From an uncultured Bacteroidales bacterium (lineage in GTDB: Bacteria > Bacteroidota > Bacteroidia > Bacteroidales > P3): a stretch of DNA of 12,250 bases. Below are positions 1-6,191 of this stretch, piece after piece. The position numbers and the translations under genes were made by a program. The notes under the pieces are model-generated. The model did no database searches, had not been told where the DNA came from, and saw only the letters and a list, made by a program, of their open reading frames with translations. Location: contig CAMWIS010000036.1 of assembly GCA_947174375.1 (NCBI GenBank), forward strand, positions 1-12,250. The letters run 5' to 3'. Positions within the stretch are counted from its first letter, which is position 1. Each line of letters opens with the position of its first letter.

Positions 1-120
1 GGCGGCGACATCACTTATTCCCGCCGAATTTCCAAAACCGACCGGATGATTTACGATATCTATGACGAAATCGTCAACGTGCTGGTCATCGAATTGGAAG
101 GGCATTACAACGACAAATAA
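1..120 (+). CDS. yoeB: YoeB/Txe-family toxin, 3' end only (partial)
   Basis: The first 39 codons of the window read in frame 1 to a TAA stop and give the C-terminal half of a YoeB/Txe-type mRNA interferase. Such toxins bind the ribosome A site and cut mRNA, and are held inactive by a YefM-type antitoxin normally encoded just upstream. The visible part has the family landmarks: a Tyr-Ser-Arg-Arg-Ile segment (residues 6-10 of the fragment), where the arginine equivalent to E. coli YoeB Arg65 lies; a following (R)MIYDIYDE strand; and a C-terminal Gly-His-Tyr matching the catalytic His83-Tyr84 end of E. coli YoeB, here with a short NDK tail. The catalytic residues present in this half look intact. 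The start, the Glu46-equivalent and the antitoxin are outside the window. A more general RelE-superfamily toxin is the alternative. It is unrelated to the downstream operon. Confidence 0.78.
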   Translation, partial: GGDITYSRRISKTDRMIYDIYDEIVNVLVIELEGHYNDK

Positions 121-268
121 CCTTGACCTCCCCGTAAAAACGGCGTGCCCCGTCTTCGGTTTATCATCGGCTTACTTTTCAACAAAATAAGTCAAATTAT
201 TATAAACGTGATATTTATCGTTGAATAGCTTTTAAACGGGCGATGGCGCGGCCTATTTCTTTATTTTT

Positions 269-276
269 TACCTTTG
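269..276 (+). promoter_or_regulatory. Candidate Bacteroidota -7 promoter element (TACCTTTG)
   Basis: TACCTTTG is a full match to the TAnnTTTG -7 consensus used by the primary sigma factor of Bacteroidota. It lies 55 bp before the rpe start, in the AT-rich gap after the toxin gene, so transcription would start near 281-284. I see no clear TTTG -33 element about 20 bp upstream (the bases at 241-250 are GC-rich), which weakens the call. If real, it would drive rpe and probably the whole nuo operon, since no other good match was noticed in the later gaps. Confidence 0.45.
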
Positions 277-278
277 TA

Positions 279-307
279 CGCTTCATGTCAGGCCTTGAAA
301 TGAAGCG
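279..307 (+). repeat. Perfect 8-bp inverted repeat at the predicted transcription start
   Basis: CGCTTCAT (279-286) is exactly complementary to ATGAAGCG (300-307), with a 13-nt spacer. It begins 2 bp after the candidate -7 element, so it would overlap the start site. It could be an operator for a dimeric regulator or a small hairpin in the rpe leader. It has no following T-run, so it does not look like a terminator for the toxin gene. An 8-bp match at this spacing can also arise by chance. Confidence 0.35.
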
Positions 308-331
308 GATACCTTAATTTAAAACTGACTT

Positions 332-994
332 ATGTCTTTCTATCTGTCACCGTCCTTCCTCTCGGCCGACTTTTCGGCCCTGCGGCAGGAAACCGAGATG
401 CTGAACGCCTCTGCGGCCGACTGGTTCCATATCGACATCATGGACGGGCATTTCGTGCCCAACATCACGTTCGGCCCGCCCGTCATGAAGGCCATCAAGA
501 AATACGCGAAGAAACCGTTGGACGTCCATCTGATGATCGAACAGCCCGAACGCTATCTGTCGGCCTTTGCCGAAGCGGGCGCCGACTATCTGAGCGTCCA
601 TGCCGAAGCCAGCACGCACCTGAACCGCACGCTCGCCGAAATCCGGCGGCTCGGCATGAAGGCCGGCGTGGTGCTCAACCCGCACACGCCCGTCTGCATG
701 GTCGAAAACGTGATAGAATATTGTGATTTACTGCTGCTTATGTCGGTCAACCCCGGCTTCGGCGGGCAGAAATTCATCGAGAACACGTACCGCAAACTGG
801 AACAGGCGGTTCAGCTCAAACAGCGCTACAACCCCGACCTGATTATCGAAATCGACGGCGGCGTGAACCTCGACAATACGCCCAAGCTGCTTAAAGCGGG
901 CGCCAACGCCCTGGTGGCGGGCGCGGCCATTTTCGCGGCGCCGGACGTGCCCAAACAGATTGAGGCCATGAAGGCCTTGGGTGAGCGAATTTAA
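332..994 (+). CDS. rpe: Ribulose-phosphate 3-epimerase
   Basis: This cytoplasmic TIM-barrel enzyme interconverts D-ribulose 5-phosphate and D-xylulose 5-phosphate in the pentose phosphate pathway. The 220-residue length is normal for the family. The signature HIDIMDGHFVPN (residues 33-44) supplies metal ligand His33 and catalytic/metal Asp35. DVHLM (64-68) supplies His66. NPGFGGQ (140-146) is the phosphate-side flexible loop. IDGGVN (174-179) contains the second catalytic acid Asp175. GANALVAGAAIF (190-201) is the final phosphate-binding strand. The ATG at 332 places the first strand (LSPSFLSADF) at the usual distance from the N terminus. The upstream leader is AT-rich without a clear Shine-Dalgarno site, as is normal for Bacteroidota. 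nuoA starts 28 nt downstream with no visible terminator, so co-transcription with the respiratory genes is likely, although the two functions have no direct biochemical link. Confidence 0.97.
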   Translation: MSFYLSPSFLSADFSALRQETEMLNASAADWFHIDIMDGHFVPNITFGPPVMKAIKKYAKKPLDVHLMIEQPERYLSAFAEAGADYLSVHAEASTHLNRTLAEIRRLGMKAGVVLNPHTPVCMVENVIEYCDLLLLMSVNPGFGGQKFIENTYRKLEQAVQLKQRYNPDLIIEIDGGVNLDNTPKLLKAGANALVAGAAIFAAPDVPKQIEAMKALGERI

Positions 995-1022
995 TGTTTA
1001 ACGACTTATAAAACACGGAAAT

Positions 1023-1376
1023 ATGCTTAACCTGACTTTTTTCGTCGTCGTCATTCTGACCGCCCTCGCGTTGGTGGCGGCCGGTTGGGGCATCGGCGCG
1101 TGGGTATCCCCGCGCACGTACAATCCCCAAAAAGGCGAAGCCTACGAATGCGGCATCCCCACGCGCGGACGCTCGTGGATGCAGTTCAAGGCCGGTTATT
1201 ATCTTTTCGCCATTCTGTTCCTGATGTTCGACATTGAAACCGTCTTTCTGTTCCCCTGGGCGGTGGTGGTGCGCGACATGGGCGTGAACGGGCTGCTGAG
1301 CGTGCTGTTCTTCCTCGTCATCCTCGTCCTGGGGCTGGCCTACGCCTGGCGCAAGAACGCATTGGAATGGAAATAA
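1023..1376 (+). CDS. nuoA: NADH-quinone oxidoreductase (complex I) subunit A
   Basis: NuoA is a small membrane subunit beside the quinone channel of complex I, homologous to mitochondrial ND3. The 117 residues form three membrane helices (about 4-28, 57-82 and 89-109). The loop after helix 1 carries the conserved YECG (41-44), the ND3 loop that contacts the peripheral arm near the quinone site. Helix 2 contains FDIETVFLFPW (69-79), with Asp70 and Glu72 matching the conserved acidic pair of E. coli NuoA. The ATG at 1023 directly precedes the first hydrophobic helix. It is the first gene of the nuo set here, and nuoB follows after 15 nt. Confidence 0.97.
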   Translation: MLNLTFFVVVILTALALVAAGWGIGAWVSPRTYNPQKGEAYECGIPTRGRSWMQFKAGYYLFAILFLMFDIETVFLFPWAVVVRDMGVNGLLSVLFFLVILVLGLAYAWRKNALEWK

Positions 1377-1391
1377 TCATTTGATACCGCT

Positions 1392-2003
1392 ATGAAACAC
1401 AAAGGCATACAATCCATTGACGACGCTGCGTTCAAAAACAACGACTATCTGGATACGTTGGACGAGCTCAAGGCGGCCGGCACCCCGGTCTGGCTCGGCT
1501 TTTTGGACGACATGATCAACTGGGGACGGGCCAACTCGCTTTGGCCGCTGACGTTCGCCACAAGCTGCTGCGGCATAGAGTTCATGGCCGTGGGCGCCGC
1601 CCGCTACGACTTTGCGCGGTTCGGCTTCGAAGTAACGCGTGCCAGTCCGCGTCAGGCCGACGTCATCATCGTGGCCGGCACCATCGTCCACAAGATGGCG
1701 CCCGTGCTCAAGCGGCTCTACGACCAGATGGCCGACCCCAAATACGTCATCGCGATGGGCAGTTGCGCCATTTCGGGCGGGCCGTTCCGCCATTCCTACC
1801 ACGTGGTGCAGGGCGTCAACCAAATCATTCCGGTGGACGTCTATGTGCCGGGCTGCCCGCCCCGCCCCGAGGCCCTGCTCTACGGGATGTTCCAACTGCA
1901 ACGCAAAATCAAGGCGGAGAAGTTCTTCGGCGGCCGCAACCACAAGGAGACCGCCCCGACCGAAGCCGAAAAACTAAATTGGGAGAAACAGAACCATGAA
2001 TAA
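1392..2003 (+). CDS. nuoB: Complex I subunit B, N2 iron-sulfur cluster protein
   Basis: NuoB (PSST homologue) binds the terminal 4Fe-4S cluster N2 and forms part of the quinone pocket with NuoD. All four ligands are visible: the adjacent pair Cys59-Cys60 in TSCCGIEFM, Cys125 in MGSCAISGGPF, and Cys155 in VPGCPPRPEALL. The helix WGRANSLWPL just before the first cysteines is also typical. The 203-residue protein has a charged N-terminal extension of about 40 residues and a charged C-terminal tail after residue 170, both variable in the family. The stop overlaps the nuoCD start by 8 nt (1996-2003), which suggests translational coupling and equal production of the two partners. Confidence 0.97.
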   Translation: MKHKGIQSIDDAAFKNNDYLDTLDELKAAGTPVWLGFLDDMINWGRANSLWPLTFATSCCGIEFMAVGAARYDFARFGFEVTRASPRQADVIIVAGTIVHKMAPVLKRLYDQMADPKYVIAMGSCAISGGPFRHSYHVVQGVNQIIPVDVYVPGCPPRPEALLYGMFQLQRKIKAEKFFGGRNHKETAPTEAEKLNWEKQNHE

Positions 2004-3633
2004 CCTGTCGGCTTATCTGCAAAACGCCGGATTCGCGTGCGAAACGCTGAATCCGACCCAACAAGTGGAAACTTTGGGCGTAAAGCCGGACGCTTGGCCG
2101 GACTTGGCCGCCTTTCTGAAGACCGATGCAGGCCTGGCGTTCGACTTTCTGAGTTATATGGTCGGCTTGGACGAGGGCGAAGACGGCCTGAGCGTGCTCT
2201 ACCGCCTTTATTCCTATCAACACGGCCATACCGTGGTGGTCAAGGTGCGCACCGACCGCGAAACGGCCGCCATCCCCACCGTCAGCCACCTGTGGCAGTC
2301 GGCGCTGTTGGAGGAACGCGAGGTGTTCGACTTCTTCGGCATCCGCTTCCTGAACCACCCCGATATGCGGCGGCTCTATCTGCGCAACGACTGGAACGGC
2401 CATCCGCTCCGCAAGGACTACGATGCCGACCCGGCGCTGAACCCGGTGCCGACCAAACCCGAGAAACTGACGGACGCGCAGCCGGTCTTCTACACCGACC
2501 GCACGACGGGCACCACGACCGAGGGGGAAAACCGCCTGTTCGAAAAAGAGGAATACGTCGTGAACTTCGGGCCGCAACACCCGGCCACGCACGGCGTACT
2601 GCACTTTCAGGTCTCGCTGGAGGGCGAAATCGTGCGCAAGGTGGATCCGCACTGCGGCTACATCCACCGCGGCATCGAAAAGATGTGCGAAAGCCTGACC
2701 TACCCGCAGACGCTGGCGCTGACCGACCGGCTCGACTACCTCTCGGCCCATCAGAACCGCCACGCGCTCTGCGCCTGCATCGAGGAGGCCCTGGGGCTTG
2801 AAATCCCGTTGCGCGCCCAATACATCCGCGCCATCATGGACGAGTTGACGCGTATCCAGTCGCACCTGCTGTTCTATTCCACGTTCTGCATGGATATGGG
2901 CGGCCTGACGCCGTTTTTCTACGGCTTCCGCGACCGCGAGAAAATCCTCAACCTGTTCGAAGACACGACGGGCGGCCGGCTCATACAGAACTACAATATG
3001 ATAGGCGGCGTGGCCGCCGACCTGCACCCCGACTTCCTGCGCAAGACGGCCGAATTTATCCGTTACCTGCCCACCGTGCTGCCCGAATACCATAAAGTAT
3101 TCACCGGCAACGTCATCGTGCAGCAACGGACGAAAGGCATCGGGCTGCTGACCAAGGAAGAAGCGGCCTCTTACGGCATCACGGGGCCTTCGGCACGCGC
3201 CTCCGGCCTGTCGTGCGACCTGCGGAAGCTCCATCCCTACGGCGTTTATGACCGCCTGGAATTCAACGAGGTGCTGTACCAAAACGGCGACTGCTTCGAC
3301 CGCTACTGCGTCCGCATGGACGAAATCCACGAGTCGCTCAAGTTGTTGGATCAACTGCTGACCCAAATCCCGGATGGCGATTACGCATTGAAGACCAAGC
3401 CGTTGATAAAGTTGCCGGAAGGCGACTATTTCAAGTTGGTGGAAGCCTCGCGCGGGCTGTTCGGCGTGTTCATCGAAAGCCGTGGCGACAAATTCCCCTA
3501 CCGCGTCAAGTTCCGCTCCACGGGCTTGCCGCTCGTGGGCGCCGTGGATCACTTGGCTTCGGGCCACAAAATCGCCGACCTGATTGTCGTGGGCGCGTCG
3601 TTGGACTACGTGGTGCCGGATATTGACCGATAA
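1996..3633 (+). CDS. nuoCD: Complex I fused subunit CD (30-kDa plus 49-kDa)
   Basis: This is a single 545-residue chain joining NuoC (about 1-145) and NuoD (about 185-545). The NuoC part shows EREVFDFFGIRF (107-118) and GHPLRKDY (135-142), the 30-kDa signature. A polar linker (about 143-185) leads to the 49-kDa part, which begins with VNFGPQHPATHGVL. His199 in that motif and Tyr248 in DRLDYLSA are exactly 49 residues apart, like the quinone-binding His/Tyr pair known from Thermus and Yarrowia complex I. The chain ends in the usual DYVVPDIDR. It binds the quinone headgroup together with NuoB. E. coli also has a fused CD, but separate genes are common elsewhere, so the fusion fits Bacteroidota. 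In bacteria with a complete operon nuoE, nuoF and nuoG come next; here nuoH follows after 32 nt. Confidence 0.97.
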   Translation: MNNLSAYLQNAGFACETLNPTQQVETLGVKPDAWPDLAAFLKTDAGLAFDFLSYMVGLDEGEDGLSVLYRLYSYQHGHTVVVKVRTDRETAAIPTVSHLWQSALLEEREVFDFFGIRFLNHPDMRRLYLRNDWNGHPLRKDYDADPALNPVPTKPEKLTDAQPVFYTDRTTGTTTEGENRLFEKEEYVVNFGPQHPATHGVLHFQVSLEGEIVRKVDPHCGYIHRGIEKMCESLTYPQTLALTDRLDYLSAHQNRHALCACIEEALGLEIPLRAQYIRAIMDELTRIQSHLLFYSTFCMDMGGLTPFFYGFRDREKILNLFEDTTGGRLIQNYNMIGGVAADLHPDFLRKTAEFIRYLPTVLPEYHKVFTGNVIVQQRTKGIGLLTKEEAASYGITGPSARASGLSCDLRKLHPYGVYDRLEFNEVLYQNGDCFDRYCVRMDEIHESLKLLDQLLTQIPDGDYALKTKPLIKLPEGDYFKLVEASRGLFGVFIESRGDKFPYRVKFRSTGLPLVGAVDHLASGHKIADLIVVGASLDYVVPDIDR

Positions 3634-3665
3634 AGACCTGATACAGACAAAGACTTGATAAACCT

Positions 3666-4742
3666 ATGTTTGATTTTGCAAGCGTGACCGGTTGGATAGA
3701 CCACTTCCTCAGAAGCTATCTGCCCGGCGGATTGAGTTTCTTCATCGAGTGCGTGCTCATCGGCGTGGTCATTTTGGTGGCTTACGCCCTGATCGCCCTG
3801 GTGATGATTTTGGCCGAACGCAAGGTGTGCGCGGCCTTCCAGTGCCGTCTGGGACCCAACCGCGTCGGCCCGTGGGGGCTATGCCAGACCGTGGCCGATA
3901 TGGTGAAAATCCTGACGAAAGAAATCATGTCCATCAACCATGTGGACCGCTTTCTTTACAACCTCGCGCCCTTTGTCGTCATCATCGCTTCGGTGCTGAC
4001 GTTCAGCTGCATCCCGTTCGCCAAAGGCCTGCAGGTGTTGGACTTCAACGTGGGCGTGTTCTTCATGATGGCCGTTTCTTCCATCGGCATCGTGGGCATC
4101 CTGCTGGCTGGCTGGTCAAGCAACAACAAGTTCTCGATGATCGGCGCGATGCGCAGCGGCGCCCAGATGATCAGCTACGAGCTCTCCATCGGGCTGAGCC
4201 TGCTGACGGTTGTCGTGCTCTCCGGCACGATGCAGATGTCGGAAATCGTTGAGGCGCAGAACGACCTGTGGTTCATCTTCAAAGGGCATATCCCGGCCTT
4301 TGTCGCGTTTGTCGTCTATCTGGTGGCCGGCACGGCCGAGACCAACCGCGGCCCGTTCGACCTGCCCGAAGCCGAATCGGAACTGACGGCGGGCTACCAC
4401 ACCGAGTATTCGGGTATGCACTTCGGCTTTTACTATGTGGCCGAATTCGTGAACGCCTTTATCGTGGCAGCCCTGGCGGCGACGCTGTTCCTCGGCGGCT
4501 GGATGCCGCTCCATATCCCGGGCTGGGACGGCTTCAACGCCGTGATGGACTACATCCCCTCCGTGCTGTGGTTCTTCGGCAAGACCGCCCTGCTGATTTT
4601 TGTCCTCATGTGGTTCAAATGGACGTTCCCGCGCTTGCGCATCGACCAGCTGCTGGCGTTGGAATGGCGTTACCTGTTGCCGCTCAACCTCTGCAACCTG
4701 CTGATTATGGTGGTGGTCGTGGCCTGCGGCTGGCATTTTTAA
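3666..4742 (+). CDS. nuoH: Complex I membrane subunit H (quinone channel)
   Basis: NuoH (ND1 homologue) anchors the peripheral arm to the membrane, lines the quinone tunnel and starts the proton-translocation pathway. The 358 residues form about eight to nine membrane helices. Recognised motifs are AERKVCAAFQ (50-59), RLGPNRVGPWG (61-71), an AD..K..TKE segment (78-86), YELS (171-174), and the long conserved cytoplasmic loop starting TNRGPFDLPEAESEL (226-240), followed by AGYHTEYSG (242-250). The acidic residues of this loop, important for coupling to quinone chemistry, are all present. The C-terminal LRIDQLLALEW (325-335) is also typical. The ATG at 3666 gives the standard amphipathic N terminus. 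Confidence 0.97.
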   Translation: MFDFASVTGWIDHFLRSYLPGGLSFFIECVLIGVVILVAYALIALVMILAERKVCAAFQCRLGPNRVGPWGLCQTVADMVKILTKEIMSINHVDRFLYNLAPFVVIIASVLTFSCIPFAKGLQVLDFNVGVFFMMAVSSIGIVGILLAGWSSNNKFSMIGAMRSGAQMISYELSIGLSLLTVVVLSGTMQMSEIVEAQNDLWFIFKGHIPAFVAFVVYLVAGTAETNRGPFDLPEAESELTAGYHTEYSGMHFGFYYVAEFVNAFIVAALAATLFLGGWMPLHIPGWDGFNAVMDYIPSVLWFFGKTALLIFVLMWFKWTFPRLRIDQLLALEWRYLLPLNLCNLLIMVVVVACGWHF

Positions 4743-4753
4743 ACGATGATACG

Positions 4754-5203
4754 ATGAAAGTGTACGATTATTTCCACGATTTCTTCACGGGCTTGCGCTC
4801 GTTGCTCATCGGCATGGGCACGACGCTCAAGATTTTTTTCCGCAAGAAGACGACCGACCCTTACCCGGCGCACCGGGAAGAGAACTACGTTTCCCCGCGC
4901 TTCCGCGGCCGGCTCAGTATGCCGCTCGACGAGAACGGGAACCACCGCTGCATCGCCTGCGGGCTGTGCCAGATGAACTGTCCGAACGAGACAATCCATA
5001 TCGAGACGCGCACCGAAACGACGCCCGACGGCAAACCGAAGAAAGTGCTGGCGCGCTATACCTACGACCTGGGGTGTTGCCTGTTCTGCCAGATCTGCGT
5101 GCGGGTGTGCCCGCAACAGGCCATCGCGTTTACGCCGGATTACGAAAACGCCGTCTTTGAACGCGGCAAGTTAGTGTTGACCTTAAATCCTAATACCTTA
5201 TAG
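4754..5203 (+). CDS. nuoI: Complex I subunit I, two 4Fe-4S cluster protein
   Basis: NuoI (TYKY homologue) carries clusters N6a and N6b, passing electrons to N2 on NuoB. The first motif is CIACGLCQMNCP (Cys66, 69, 72, 76) and the second CLFCQICVRVCP (Cys109, 112, 115, 119); an extra Cys108 precedes the second. The reading frame stays open far upstream inside nuoH, but the ATG at 4754, 11 nt after the nuoH stop, gives the normal N terminus with the amphipathic membrane-associated helix (about 6-30, including GLRSLLIGMGTTLKIFF). Product length is 149 residues, on the short side for the family. With nuoE/F/G absent, its clusters are the outermost visible in this locus, so an external donor would have to reach them. 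nuoJ starts 4 nt after its stop. Confidence 0.96.
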   Translation: MKVYDYFHDFFTGLRSLLIGMGTTLKIFFRKKTTDPYPAHREENYVSPRFRGRLSMPLDENGNHRCIACGLCQMNCPNETIHIETRTETTPDGKPKKVLARYTYDLGCCLFCQICVRVCPQQAIAFTPDYENAVFERGKLVLTLNPNTL

Positions 5204-5207
5204 CCTT

Positions 5208-5729
5208 ATGGAAAACGGATCGATTGCCTCCACCCTCGTTTTCTTTTTCCTGGCCGCCGTCATGGTCGTCAGCTCGATTCTGGCGGTCACGACTAAGAAA
5301 ATCCTGCGGGCGGCCACCTACCTGCTGTTTGTCCTCTTTGCCACGGCCGGCCTCTATTTCTATCTGAACTACTCGTTTTTAGGCGCGGTTCAGATGACGG
5401 TCTACGCCGGCGGCATCATCGTGCTCTACGTCTTTTCCATCTTCCTGACCAGTACGGACGAAGAAAAGAACCAGCCGATACGGAGCCACCGCCGTTGGCT
5501 CGGCTTCATCGCGGCGGCGGCCGGCACCTTGCTCTGCGTGTATCTGTTCCAGGCCTCCCCTTGGGGCGAGGTCTATTACCGCGCGCCCGAAGAACTGCCG
5601 ATGAAGGCCATCGGCAACGCCCTGATGAGCGCGGACAAGTTCGGCTACATCCTGCCGTTCGAAGCCTTGAGTATTTTGCTGTTGGCCTGCATTATAGGCG
5701 GTATCTTAATCGCCCGCAAACGCCAATAG
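5208..5729 (+). CDS. nuoJ: Complex I membrane subunit J
   Basis: NuoJ (ND6 homologue) sits between NuoH/NuoA and NuoK at the base of the membrane arm. Its third helix changes shape during the catalytic cycle. The 173 residues show five hydrophobic helices (about 8-28, 33-53, 57-80, 96-114 and 148-170). The third contains the family signature GAVQMTVYAGGIIVLYVF (59-76). The last helix has LPFEALSILLLACIIGGI (149-166), also typical. A polar loop (81-95) and a periplasmic-type segment (115-147) separate the helices. It is tightly linked to nuoI (4-nt gap) and nuoK (25-nt gap). Confidence 0.95.
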   Translation: MENGSIASTLVFFFLAAVMVVSSILAVTTKKILRAATYLLFVLFATAGLYFYLNYSFLGAVQMTVYAGGIIVLYVFSIFLTSTDEEKNQPIRSHRRWLGFIAAAAGTLLCVYLFQASPWGEVYYRAPEELPMKAIGNALMSADKFGYILPFEALSILLLACIIGGILIARKRQ

Positions 5730-5754
5730 CCCTAACCTTTAAAAACCGACCGAC

Positions 5755-6075
5755 ATGGCAAACATACCCATGACCTATTACCTGGTGCTCAGCACGATAC
5801 TGTTTTTCGCCGGCATCTATGGCTTCATCACGCGGCGGAACCTGCTCGCCATGCTGATTTCCGTTGAGTTGATTCTGAACGCCACCGATATCAACTTTGC
5901 GGTGTTCAACCGTTTCCTGTTTCCCGAACACATGGAGGGGCTGTTTTTCGCCCTGTTCTCCATCGCGATTTCGGCGGCGGAAACGGCCATCGCCATCGCG
6001 ATTATCATCAACATTTACCGCAACCTCAAACATATCGAGGCGCAGAAACTCAACGAACTGAACGATTTAAAATAA
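5755..6075 (+). CDS. nuoK: Complex I membrane subunit K
   Basis: NuoK (ND4L, related to MrpC) is a three-helix subunit in the proton path between the quinone channel and the antiporter-like subunits. The 106-residue length is normal. Both membrane glutamates needed for pumping are present: Glu38 in AMLISVELILN and Glu76 in ISAAETAIAIA, corresponding to E. coli Glu36 and Glu72. The C terminus is a short polar cytoplasmic tail. The ATG at 5755 gives a normal N terminus. A 116-bp gap, long for this operon, separates it from nuoL. Confidence 0.96.
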   Translation: MANIPMTYYLVLSTILFFAGIYGFITRRNLLAMLISVELILNATDINFAVFNRFLFPEHMEGLFFALFSIAISAAETAIAIAIIINIYRNLKHIEAQKLNELNDLK

Positions 6076-6191
6076 ACGACAAGACGCCAAACGCAACCTA
6101 CATCAACACTTTAAGTAGATTGATACAATAAATTGGCAACAAATTGATTACGATACAATACCTGAACCAACACTTGAAATAACCTAAGACC
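6076..6191 (+). repeat. AT-rich nuoK-nuoL gap with short direct repeats
   Basis: This is the longest gap inside the operon and is much richer in A and T than the flanking genes. It contains two copies of GATACAATA (6122-6130 and 6152-6160), two of AAATTG (6130-6135 and 6141-6146), and two of CAACACTT (6104-6111 and 6168-6175), all in direct orientation. I see no open frame of note, no TAnnTTTG promoter match, and no strong hairpin or T-run. It may be an unstructured A-rich leader that helps nuoL translation initiation, an RNA-processing site or a binding region. The function is unknown. Confidence 0.4.

Noticed and set aside
131..170. A rho-independent terminator after the toxin gene
   Set aside because: Only 4-bp stems (such as ACGG/CCGT) can be drawn and there is no T-run directly after them.
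216..223. A second promoter element, TATCGTTG, upstream of the called one
   Set aside because: It differs from TAnnTTTG at one position, has no TTTG about 20 bp upstream, and the full match at 269-276 is better placed.
1909..3567. A 552-codon open frame on the - strand opposite nuoCD, with similar long antisense frames opposite nuoL, nuoM and nuoN
   Set aside because: They mirror strongly conserved coding genes, their products have compositional bias (Arg, Gln, His, Glu, Val) and no recognisable motif, and long antisense frames are expected at this GC content.
4268..4753. A possible long N-terminal extension of NuoI reaching into nuoH
   Set aside because: The extension is the alternate frame of nuoH and reads as Arg/Pro/Gly-rich sequence. 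The ATG at 4754 gives the normal NuoI N terminus just after the nuoH stop.
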